64,000 nt of DNA from Alistipes sp. (lineage in GTDB: Bacteria; Bacteroidota; Bacteroidia; Bacteroidales; Rikenellaceae). The notes below the pieces were generated by a model. The model was not told the origin of the DNA. It was given only the letters and a program-made list of their open reading frames with translations, and ran no database searches. Below, piece by piece: positions 7,941 to 17,195 of the stretch. The stretch spans positions 248,001-312,000 of the forward strand of contig JAHHQM010000001.1 in NCBI GenBank assembly GCA_020026395.1. Direction: 5' to 3'. Within the stretch, counting starts at the first letter, position 1, and each line of letters begins with the position of its first letter. Made by a program: the position numbers and the translations under genes.

Positions 7941-8840
7941 TTAGAAGTCAAGTCCGAAACTCAGACTGTAGGTGTCGTGGAACGGGGTGTCCTTCTTGGC
8001 GAACAGATAGGCGAAATCAAGACGGAGGTGCAGGAATCGAATACCCACACCCGCTGATCCGTAACTCGGATAGTAGGAGTCGCGTTCGCCGTAGTGGTAA
8101 CCGCCGCGGAACTGGATGAGCTGCATGAAGTTATACTCGGCACCGACCGACATCATGTAACCGCGGACGGGTTTCGGATAGAAATAGTAGCTCATATCCA
8201 CACCGAGGGTGATTTCATGTTCGTCGGTGATGTAGGTGTCCAGCGCCGTACCGATCGTGGCATTCATCGGAAGGGTGTAGTCCGTATCCTTCATGTAACC
8301 GCCCAAGTTGTTGATCTTGAAACCCGTACGGATGGTGGAATACGAACCGAAATTCTCCAGCGGGTGGATGTAGGCGGCACTCAGATCCACGGCCAGTGCG
8401 TCGATCTTTCGCTGATCGGGACATTTGCGGTGGATGTAGCGGCCGACGATGCCGATTGCCCAACGCTCGTTGAAGTTGTGGGCGTAACCCAAATCCAGAA
8501 CGTTTTCGTTGTGTTTGATGTCGTCGTCGTTTTCGTGGAGGTATTGACGCCATCCGGCCTGAATGACGCTCGAGGGCGAGATGCGGCAGCTACCCGACAC
8601 GGAGTAGGCGTTGTCATCGTCCTGATGGTAGAACGACGAGGAAACCAGAAACGGCGTGCGCGAAAAGGCGGCCAGCGCCGGGTTATTATAGATGGCATGC
8701 GACGATGAGGCGGTGGTCATCTGCAATCCGCCCATTGCCAAGGCTTTGGCATCGGAGGTCGGAAGAGTGGCTTCCTGTGCGTGGAGCGAGCCGACGGAAA
8801 ACGTCAGACACGCAAAGAGCAACAGCGAGAGTTTTTTCAT
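7941..8840 (-). CDS. PorV/PorQ-family outer-membrane protein
   Basis: 299 residues with a signal peptide ending near SLHAQ. After it comes the typical start of FadL-like PorV/UPF0164 barrels: SDAKALAMGGLQMTTASSSHAIYNNPAL, in which the glycine-rich AMGG and the xNPAL motif are conserved. Repeating amphipathic strands follow to a terminal aromatic (LSFGLDF). In Bacteroidetes, PorV-like proteins act as shuttles or attachment factors of the type IX secretion system or as FadL-like channels. No other T9SS genes are present, so a direct role is uncertain. The promoter box lies at 8922-8929 and the leader carries an inverted repeat at 8862-8881. Confidence 0.8.
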   Translation of the reverse strand: MKKLSLLLFACLTFSVGSLHAQEATLPTSDAKALAMGGLQMTTASSSHAIYNNPALAAFSRTPFLVSSSFYHQDDDNAYSVSGSCRISPSSVIQAGWRQYLHENDDDIKHNENVLDLGYAHNFNERWAIGIVGRYIHRKCPDQRKIDALAVDLSAAYIHPLENFGSYSTIRTGFKINNLGGYMKDTDYTLPMNATIGTALDTYITDEHEITLGVDMSYYFYPKPVRGYMMSVGAEYNFMQLIQFRGGYHYGERDSYYPSYGSAGVGIRFLHLRLDFAYLFAKKDTPFHDTYSLSFGLDF

Positions 8841-8861
8841 ACGAAAAATAGTTTTGTCGGC

Positions 8862-8881
8862 AAAGATTCCGGGATCTTTGT
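8862..8881. promoter_or_regulatory. Inverted repeat CAAAGAT-6-ATCTTTG in PorV-like leader
   Basis: Two perfect 7-base arms are separated by six bases, in the 5' leader of the PorV-like gene. It could be an operator, a small RNA hairpin or chance. Confidence 0.3.
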
Positions 8882-8921
8882 CGGGGGATTATCGTTTGGC
8901 CGAAATGTGGCACTTCAAAGA

Positions 8922-8929
8922 CAAATATA
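8922..8929 (-). promoter_or_regulatory. -7 box TATATTTG of PorV-like gene
   Basis: Minus strand TATATTTG, 81 bases before the ATG at 8840. Confidence 0.55.
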
Positions 8930-8963
8930 TGAAAAAATCGGGGAGAAAGTAGCATCGGAGGAC

Positions 8964-8996
8964 AAAAAAATCCGTATGGGTTGTCCCATACGGATT
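8964..8996 (-). terminator. fabG terminator
   Basis: An 11-base perfect stem (ATCCGTATGGG / CCCATACGGAT) with a four-base loop, followed by seven T in the minus direction, 26 bases after the fabG stop. Confidence 0.9.
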
Positions 8997-9021
8997 GAAT
9001 TTTTCAGCAGGTGATCCCCGA

Positions 9022-9768
9022 TTAGCAGTTCATGGCACCGCAAACGTGGATGACCTGACCGCTGACATACGACGAAAGGTCGGATGCGAGGAACAGGGCA
9101 ACCTTTGCAACCTCTTCGGGCGTACCGCCACGGCGCAAAGGAATCATCTTGTACCAGCTTTCCTTCACCTCGTCGGAGAGTTGTGCGGTCATGTCGGTCA
9201 TGATGAAACCCGGGGCGATACAGTTTGCACGGATGCCGCGCGAACCCATCTCCTTGGCGATCGATTTGGCAAGACCGATCATACCGGCCTTCGATGCCGA
9301 GTAGTTGCACTGGCCTGCGTTACCGCTGACACCCACAACCGACGACATGTTGATGATCGAACCGCTTCTCTGGCGAGCCATTACGGGGGTAGCGGCGTGG
9401 ATGAAGTTGAATGCCGACTTGAGGTTTACGGTGAGCACGGCGTCCCACTGAGCCTCCGACATACGCATCATCAGACCGTCCTTGGTGATGCCTGCGTTGT
9501 TCACGAGGATATCTATATGACCGAAATCCTTGACAATCTGGTTGATGACTTCGTGCGTCTGCTCGAAGTTGGCGGCATTTGAAGCGTAACCCTTGGCCTG
9601 AACGCCCAAAGCGGCGATCTCTGCCTCGGTGGCTTTACCATTCTCGTCGATCACCAGGTCGGTGAATGCGATATTTGCGCCCTCGGCAGCAAATTTCAGC
9701 GCGATAGCCTTACCGATACCGCGGGCTGCGCCGGTGATAACTGCTACTTTTCCTTCCAGTAATTTCAT
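9022..9768 (-). CDS. fabG: 3-oxoacyl-[acyl-carrier-protein] reductase
   Basis: A 248-residue short-chain dehydrogenase that reduces 3-oxoacyl-ACP with NADPH in fatty-acid elongation. The cofactor motif TGAARGIG lies at residues 12-19, NNAG at about 88-91, and the catalytic Ser, Tyr and Lys in NMSSVVGVSGNAGQCNYSASKAG. The segment IAPGFIMTDMT is typical of FabG. The C-terminus VIHVCGAMNC is characteristic of Bacteroidetes FabG. The gene stands alone, with a TATATTTG box at 9813-9820 and its own terminator. Confidence 0.95.
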   Translation of the reverse strand: MKLLEGKVAVITGAARGIGKAIALKFAAEGANIAFTDLVIDENGKATEAEIAALGVQAKGYASNAANFEQTHEVINQIVKDFGHIDILVNNAGITKDGLMMRMSEAQWDAVLTVNLKSAFNFIHAATPVMARQRSGSIINMSSVVGVSGNAGQCNYSASKAGMIGLAKSIAKEMGSRGIRANCIAPGFIMTDMTAQLSDEVKESWYKMIPLRRGGTPEEVAKVALFLASDLSSYVSGQVIHVCGAMNC

Positions 9769-9812
9769 ATTTTGTACTAATTTTTAAGGTAAATAGTTCT
9801 TTTTTCAAAGGA

Positions 9813-9820
9813 CAAATATA
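9813..9820 (-). promoter_or_regulatory. -7 box TATATTTG of fabG
   Basis: Minus strand TATATTTG, 44 bases before the fabG ATG. Confidence 0.6.
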
Positions 9821-9908
9821 GGAATTATATTTTAAAATCGGCCGAATGTCTGTTTTTTCACCGAAATATTTTGGCGGGGCGGGGTGCGAAAAGATGGAAA
9901 TAATTCCT

Positions 9909-9916
9909 TATTTTTG
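9909..9916 (+). promoter_or_regulatory. -7 box TATTTTTG of rhodanese gene
   Basis: TATTTTTG, 21 bases before the ATG at 9938. It lies inside an in-frame upstream extension and excludes the earlier ATG at 9884. Confidence 0.6.
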
Positions 9917-9937
9917 TTTTTGGAAAACTTAAAAACA

Positions 9938-10336
9938 ATGAATCGAAAGAATATTTTTGGCTTCTTCTTTGGCCTTGTGCTTGCTTTTACCGCAGTCGGA
10001 TGCGGACAAAACGCTTCGTCGCAACATGTGCAACATGTCGGGGTGGGGGAATTCCTCCAACGGCTTCAGGATTCGACGGTTGTGGTGGTCGATGTGCGTT
10101 CGCTGGGGGAACACGCCGCAGGGTGTATCCCCGAGACGGATCTCAATATCGATGTGATGGGCGCGGATTTCAAAACGCGGGTCGGACAGCTGATTCCCGA
10201 ACACTCCGTGGTGGCGATCTACTGCCGAAGCGGCAACCGCAGCAACCGCGCCGCCAAGATTCTTGCGGAAATGGGCTATGAAGTTCTCGAACTGGATCAC
10301 GGCTACAAGGCGTGGGTCGAGTACAACAAACAATAA
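9938..10336 (+). CDS. Rhodanese-like domain lipoprotein
   Basis: 132 residues. The signal peptide ends in FTAVGC, a weak lipobox, so the protein is probably lipid-anchored and faces the periplasm. A single rhodanese domain follows, with VVVVDVRSLGEHAAG at the start and the catalytic loop YCRSGNRSNRA containing the active-site Cys. The domain ends YEVLELDHGYKAWVEYNKQ. Single-domain periplasmic rhodaneses act as sulfurtransferases or sulfur carriers; the substrate is unknown. The start at 9938 is chosen because the promoter box at 9909-9916 lies inside the longer frame. Monocistronic with its own terminator. Confidence 0.88.
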   Translation: MNRKNIFGFFFGLVLAFTAVGCGQNASSQHVQHVGVGEFLQRLQDSTVVVVDVRSLGEHAAGCIPETDLNIDVMGADFKTRVGQLIPEHSVVAIYCRSGNRSNRAAKILAEMGYEVLELDHGYKAWVEYNKQ

Positions 10337-10341
10337 AAAGG

Positions 10342-10373
10342 AAACGTCCGAAGTTGGTTTCGGGCGTTTTTTT
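10342..10373 (+). terminator. Terminator after rhodanese gene
   Basis: Stem AAACGTCCGAA / TTTCGGGCGTTT followed by a T run. Confidence 0.85.
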
Positions 10374-10440
10374 GTGGCGTTCGGAACGGATTTATAATTA
10401 ATGGTGGATTTCGGATAACCCCCTGCCCCGGAAAACGCGT

Positions 10441-10448
10441 TACTTTTG
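10441..10448 (+). promoter_or_regulatory. -7 box TACTTTTG of ybaK-like gene
   Basis: TACTTTTG, 26 bases before the ATG at 10475. Confidence 0.6.
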
Positions 10449-10474
10449 CAGCGTGAAACTAAACCTTTAGGATT

Positions 10475-10948
10475 ATGGCAGAAGAAACTCGTGCGGTTGC
10501 GGATCTGACGCAACGCAAAATCGAATTTAAACTCCACACCTACCCCTCGGAGGGCGGGCCCGTGGCGGCCGTGGATGTAGCCAATTATATGGGATTCTCC
10601 GTGGAGCGCCTCGTCAAGACGCTCGTGACGACGGATCACCACGGCGGTTATTATGTGTTTTGCCTGCCCGCGGCGAATCGGATCGACATGAAAAAGGCGG
10701 CGCAGCTGGTCGGGGCGCGGAATCTGACGATGCTCCAACCCGAAATGTTCGAGGAACTGACGGGCTATGTGCACGGCGGATGTTCGCCGTTCGGCCTGAA
10801 AACCCAACTTCCGTTGTGGGTCGAAGAGGATGTCCTGAAATGGGATACCATATATATTTCGGGCGGCCGCGTGGGACTGACCGTGGAGGTCGATCCCCAA
10901 ACCCTGACCGAAGAGTTGGGGGCGCAAGTGGGGACGTTTACCCGTTAA
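10475..10948 (+). CDS. ybaK: Cys-tRNA(Pro) deacylase, YbaK/EbsC family
   Basis: 157 residues, the normal length for YbaK. The pattern FKLHTYPSEGG...AAVDVANYMGFSVERLVKTLVTTDHHGGYYVFCLPAANRIDMKKAAQLVGARNLTML is that of the YbaK/ProX editing fold. It includes the conserved Lys of VKTLV and the GYVHGGCSPFGLK loop, in which the Gly-Gly-x-x-Pro-Phe-Gly segment forms the substrate pocket. Family members hydrolyse Cys-tRNA(Pro) mischarged by prolyl-tRNA synthetase. The gene is alone, with a promoter box and a two-way terminator. Confidence 0.93.
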   Translation: MAEETRAVADLTQRKIEFKLHTYPSEGGPVAAVDVANYMGFSVERLVKTLVTTDHHGGYYVFCLPAANRIDMKKAAQLVGARNLTMLQPEMFEELTGYVHGGCSPFGLKTQLPLWVEEDVLKWDTIYISGGRVGLTVEVDPQTLTEELGAQVGTFTR

Positions 10949-10950
10949 AG

Positions 10951-10983
10951 AAAAAGGAGTGTGGCGATTACACTCCTTTTTTT
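10951..10983. terminator. Two-way terminator (ybaK / membrane protein)
   Basis: Stem AAAAAGGAGTGT / ACACTCCTTTTT with a seven-base loop and T runs both ways. It overlaps the last bases of the convergent minus-strand gene. Confidence 0.85.
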
Positions 10984-11362
10984 ATTTCAAGATCTTCCAA
11001 CCCGATTTTCCGTCGCGGGTGAAGGAGAGAAAGGCACACATAAGGGCGATGGGGATGATGTTCTGGACGATGCTTTCCAGACTGAATCCGGTAATACGGA
11101 AAAAGAGAAAACTGCTGATGAATTGCAGCACGAAAAAGATGATGACCGCCACCCTCGATCGCTCCTTATAGATAAACAAAATATCTAAAAAGATGGCGAT
11201 TGAGAAGGCGACGGCAATGTAGTTGCACTCATTCTCCATACTTTGGACGAAGAAATTTAAGACGGACGCCACCAACATGAAAATGAAATAAGCCTTGGTT
11301 ACGCCTGCGAATTTGGGTTCGGACTCCTGTCGGGGTTCTTGGGTATTGTTTGTCGTTTCCAT
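10982..11362 (-). CDS. Small membrane protein of unknown function
   Basis: 126 residues that I do not recognise as a named family. A polar N-terminus (METTNNTQEPRQESEPK) precedes about four hydrophobic segments at residues 22-40, 46-65, 70-88 and 96-114. The second and third are separated by a charged turn (YKERSR), and the tail is basic (TRDGKSGWKILK). The stop lies inside the terminator shared with ybaK. The helical layout is compatible with a small integral inner-membrane protein. No catalytic or metal motifs are seen. Confidence 0.6.
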   Translation of the reverse strand: METTNNTQEPRQESEPKFAGVTKAYFIFMLVASVLNFFVQSMENECNYIAVAFSIAIFLDILFIYKERSRVAVIIFFVLQFISSFLFFRITGFSLESIVQNIIPIALMCAFLSFTRDGKSGWKILK

Positions 11363-11497
11363 AGGTTGAGGTTTTGGGGTTGTTCCTTACAAATATAGAA
11401 ATTAATATTGTCTTTTGGCAATTCGGGGCGAATGTGTTTTTGTGAAAAGCACAAAAAAGTGCCCGAAATCAAACCCGAAACCGCCCAAAATCGAACC

Positions 11498-11559
11498 AAG
11501 GACGGCCTTTTGAGTGTTTCTTGCAGATCCCGATGAGGTTACATCGGAGGGGCGTCCTT
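11498..11559. other. Possible structured RNA element of unknown type
   Basis: Complementary ends AAGGACG (11498-11504) and CGTCCTT (11553-11559) enclose a second perfect hairpin, CCGATG / CATCGG (11530-11547, six-base loop). The whole would fold into a closed two-stem structure of about 62 bases. It lies upstream of the glyA promoter, so it is not the glyA leader. No box or T tract defines its strand. It is not a tRNA, nor an SRP, tmRNA or riboswitch pattern that I recognise. Confidence 0.3.
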
Positions 11560-11597
11560 AGAAGCTCGAAATTAAAAAATCTTAATTGGAAAGGGTG

Positions 11598-11627
11598 TTG
11601 CAAGAACGAAATAATTTATTATATTTG
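11598..11627 (+). promoter_or_regulatory. glyA promoter (TTG - 19 - TATATTTG)
   Basis: TTG at 11598-11600 and TATATTTG at 11620-11627. The resulting leader of about 150 bases is long for this genome. It contains small hairpins (GGTG/CACC near 11651; GCGA/TCGC near 11670) but no riboswitch that I recognise. Confidence 0.7.
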
Positions 11628-11782
11628 CATTGTTGTAAGCCTCGGAAATGGTGATAACACCTGCGATTTTGTCGCTTGCAGATTTTGTAGTATCAGCTAA
11701 ATTGTTGAAAACGAAGCGAATGTAAGGGCTTTGATCCCCCTTGTGTTCCCAATATACGAAAACCTCAATAAAACGATTGAAT

Positions 11783-13063
11783 ATGAAAAGAGATGAGCAG
11801 ATCTTTGATCTGATTTCAGCGGAACGTGCGCGTCAGACGCACGGCATCGAGTTGATCGCATCGGAGAACTTTGTCAGCGACCAGGTGTTGGAGGCAATGG
11901 GATCCGTTTTGACGAATAAATACGCTGAGGGTTATCCTGCCCACCGTTATTACGGCGGTTGCCAAGTTGTCGATGAGGTCGAGAATCTGGCGATCGAGCG
12001 TATCTGCAAGATCTATGGTGCGGAGTTCGCAAACGTGCAACCCCACTCGGGTGCACAGGCCAACATGGCCGTTTTCTTCGCCGTGCTCAAGCCCGGTGAT
12101 ACCTTTATGGGTCTTGACCTCGATCACGGTGGTCACCTTTCGCACGGTTCGCCGGTGAACATGTCGGGTATGTATTTCAACGCTGTCGGCTACAAACTCA
12201 ACGAGAAGACCGGTTGCGTGGATTACGACGCCATGGAGAAACTGGCTATGGAGTGCAAGCCGAAACTGATCGTCGGCGGTGCTTCGGCTTATTCGCGCGA
12301 ATGGGATTACAAACGTATGCGTGAGATCGCCGACAAGGTCGGTGCCATCTTCATGGTCGATATGGCCCATACGGCAGGTCTGATCGCCGCAGGTTTGCTC
12401 GAGAACCCCGTGAAATATGCACACATCGTAACTTCGACCACCCACAAGACCCTGCGCGGTCCTCGTGGCGGTATCATCCTGATCGGTAAGGATTTTGACA
12501 ATCCGTGGGGCTACACCACGCCGAAGGGTGTCGTAAAGAAGATGTCGCAGCTGATCAATTCGGCCGTATTCCCCGGTATCCAGGGCGGTCCGCTGGAGCA
12601 CGTGATTGCCGCCAAGGCTGTTGCCTTCGGTGAGGCGCTCCAGCCCGAATATATCGAATATCAGAAGCAGGTGAAGAAGAACGCAGCCGCCATGGCTGAG
12701 GCCTTCATCAAGCGCGGCTACCACGTCGTATCGGGCGGTACGGATAACCACCTGATGCTGATCGACCTGCGTAACAAGTTCCCCGAACTGACCGGTAAAC
12801 AGGCCGAGAAGAGTCTGGTTGCAGCCGACATCACCACCAACAAAAACATGGTTCCGTTTGATACCCGTTCGCCGTTCCAGACTTCGGGTCTGCGTTTCGG
12901 TACTCCCGCCATCACCACGCGTGGTTTGAAGGAGGACAAGATGGACTACATCGTAGGTCTGATCGACCGCGTGCTGTCTGATCCGCTGAACGAGGAGGTC
13001 ATCACGGCCGTTCGTAAGGAGGTGAACGAACTGATGGCCAACTACCCGCTCTTCGCATGGTAG
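11783..13063 (+). CDS. glyA: Serine hydroxymethyltransferase
   Basis: A 426-residue PLP enzyme that interconverts serine and glycine, charging tetrahydrofolate with one-carbon units. The N-terminus matches the family (MKRDEQIFDLISAERARQTHGIELIASENFVS). NKYAEGYPAHRYYGG binds substrate, and VTSTTHKTLRGPRGG carries the PLP lysine. The start at 11783 gives the standard length; an in-frame ATG 42 bases earlier would add a non-conserved extension. Monocistronic with a long leader and a strong terminator. The long leader suggests control after transcription initiation, but no known ligand-binding fold is evident. Confidence 0.97.
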   Translation: MKRDEQIFDLISAERARQTHGIELIASENFVSDQVLEAMGSVLTNKYAEGYPAHRYYGGCQVVDEVENLAIERICKIYGAEFANVQPHSGAQANMAVFFAVLKPGDTFMGLDLDHGGHLSHGSPVNMSGMYFNAVGYKLNEKTGCVDYDAMEKLAMECKPKLIVGGASAYSREWDYKRMREIADKVGAIFMVDMAHTAGLIAAGLLENPVKYAHIVTSTTHKTLRGPRGGIILIGKDFDNPWGYTTPKGVVKKMSQLINSAVFPGIQGGPLEHVIAAKAVAFGEALQPEYIEYQKQVKKNAAAMAEAFIKRGYHVVSGGTDNHLMLIDLRNKFPELTGKQAEKSLVAADITTNKNMVPFDTRSPFQTSGLRFGTPAITTRGLKEDKMDYIVGLIDRVLSDPLNEEVITAVRKEVNELMANYPLFAW

Positions 13064-13096
13064 TCGGTTAAGAGGAATTCATCCTTACACGATATG

Positions 13097-13132
13097 CTCC
13101 GCACACTCAAAGCAAGTGTGCGGAGTTTTTTT
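13097..13132 (+). terminator. glyA terminator
   Basis: Perfect 11-base stem CTCCGCACACT / AGTGTGCGGAG and a seven-T tail. Confidence 0.92.
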
Positions 13133-13199
13133 ATGCCCTTCGGACGCCCATTTCTCGGGACAAAGAGTTGAAACATTGGTTTTTCCCGAGAAAAATAGG

Positions 13200-13207
13200 T
13201 ATCTTTG
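13200..13207 (+). promoter_or_regulatory. -7 box TATCTTTG of the first uvrA
   Basis: TATCTTTG, 47 bases before the ATG at 13255. An in-frame ATG at 13168 lies upstream of this box and is rejected. Confidence 0.65.
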
Positions 13208-13254
13208 CCCGATTCGGGATTTACATACGTTTTTCGCCCGGGGAAAATAATACT

Positions 13255-16074
<2,820 letters not shown>

Positions 16075-16080
16075 CGGCAT

Positions 16081-16088
16081 TATTTTTG
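16081..16088 (+). promoter_or_regulatory. -7 box TATTTTTG of DUF4251 gene
   Basis: TATTTTTG directly after the uvrA stop, 34 bases before the preferred ATG. Confidence 0.55.
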
Positions 16089-16122
16089 TAACTTACGGGG
16101 GTGAAACCAAATGTTTTACTCC

Positions 16123-16644
16123 ATGAAAAAGATGCTGCTGCTGATTGTCGGCATGCTGCTGTGCGGTGTGCTTTTCGGGCAATCGAGGGAAGAGAGACGC
16201 GCGGAACGCCAACTTCGGCGTACGGAGCGCAATGAGAAATCCGCCGAGCGGATTGATTCGATGGTGTTGCAACAGTGTTTTAAGTTCAGTCCCCGAACCA
16301 TGCAACGCGAACCGAGCGGGGTACAGCGGTCGCTGACCGATCCCGCATTTGCGGTGACGCTGTGGGAACACACCGTGGATATCAATATCCCGTACATCCG
16401 TAACAAAATGCCGCCCTATATCCCGACGATGTTGGATTATACGGTGGGGCTCGAAGATGAGAATTATTCGGTCGAGCGGATCAAAAACGGCTGGCGGGTG
16501 AAGTTCACGACACGGCTTTTCACGTCGGATGTCTATACCTTCGAATTCGAAATCCACAAACCTTCGGGCGATGCCTCGTTGCTGATTTCAAACACGTGGT
16601 ACAATCCCGTGCGGTATGACGGCGTGGTGCTGGAAGTCTACTAA
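16123..16644 (+). CDS. DUF4251 family secreted protein
   Basis: 173 residues from the preferred start (an ATG four codons upstream is also possible). A signal peptide (MKKMLLLIVGMLLCGVLFGQ) is followed by a highly charged Arg/Glu helix (REERRAERQLRRTERNEKSAERID). A compact beta domain comes next, with DINIPYIRNKMPPYIP and YTFEFEIHKPSGDASLLISN...VRYDGVV. The order and these motifs match DUF4251, a Bacteroidetes-only periplasmic family of unknown function. It has its own promoter box after uvrA and converges on ispF. Confidence 0.8.
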   Translation: MKKMLLLIVGMLLCGVLFGQSREERRAERQLRRTERNEKSAERIDSMVLQQCFKFSPRTMQREPSGVQRSLTDPAFAVTLWEHTVDINIPYIRNKMPPYIPTMLDYTVGLEDENYSVERIKNGWRVKFTTRLFTSDVYTFEFEIHKPSGDASLLISNTWYNPVRYDGVVLEVY

Positions 16645-16650
16645 ACAAAA

Positions 16651-16682
16651 AAACGCGACTGAGCAGTTCAGTCGCGTTTTTC
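16651..16682. terminator. Two-way terminator (DUF4251 gene / ispF)
   Basis: Stem AAACGCGACTGA / TCAGTCGCGTTT with A and T runs on either side. Confidence 0.85.
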
Positions 16683-16699
16683 GTTTTTAGGATGAATGT

Positions 16700-17182
16700 C
16701 TATGCCTTGAAGATCAGAGCCACGGCCGAAACCGAAATACCCTCTTCGCGTCCCTCGAAACCGAGTTTCTCGGTGGTGGTCGCCTTGACCGACACCTGAT
16801 CCACGTCGAGAGACATCACGTGCGCCATCGTTTCGCGCATCCGATCGATGTGGGGACGGAGTTTGGGGCGCTGGGCGCGGATCGTAAGATCGACATTGCC
16901 GATCTCATAACCCTTTTCGCGTAGCAGATTCACAACCCGTTTCAGCAGGATCTTCGAATCGATTCCCTCGAATTCGTCGGACGTGTCAGGGAAGAGTTTG
17001 CCGATGTCACCCAGAGCCGCTGCACCGAGCAGGGCATCACACAGGGCGTGAATGGCCACATCGCCGTCGGAATGGGCGACAAAGCCTTTGGTGTGGGGAA
17101 TCTCGATGCCGCCCAAAATGAACGGAAGTCCCTCCCGAAGCAGGTGGACATCGTAGCCGTGTCCTATTCTGAAATTCATCAT
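16700..17182 (-). CDS. ispF: 2-C-methyl-D-erythritol 2,4-cyclodiphosphate synthase
   Basis: 160 residues, standard length. It cyclises CDP-methylerythritol 2-phosphate in the MEP isoprenoid pathway. Zinc ligands are in GYDVHLL (Asp and His) and the distal His in ALCDALLGAAALGDIGKLFPDT. The AHSDGDVAIH segment and KATTTEKLGFEGREEGI are strongly conserved. The gene starts 13 bases after the beta-galactosidase stop and so is probably co-transcribed with it, a pairing without an obvious metabolic link. Two adjacent ATGs are possible starts. Confidence 0.96.
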   Translation of the reverse strand: MMNFRIGHGYDVHLLREGLPFILGGIEIPHTKGFVAHSDGDVAIHALCDALLGAAALGDIGKLFPDTSDEFEGIDSKILLKRVVNLLREKGYEIGNVDLTIRAQRPKLRPHIDRMRETMAHVMSLDVDQVSVKATTTEKLGFEGREEGISVSAVALIFKA

Positions 17183-17195
17183 ATCGCGTTTTGTT

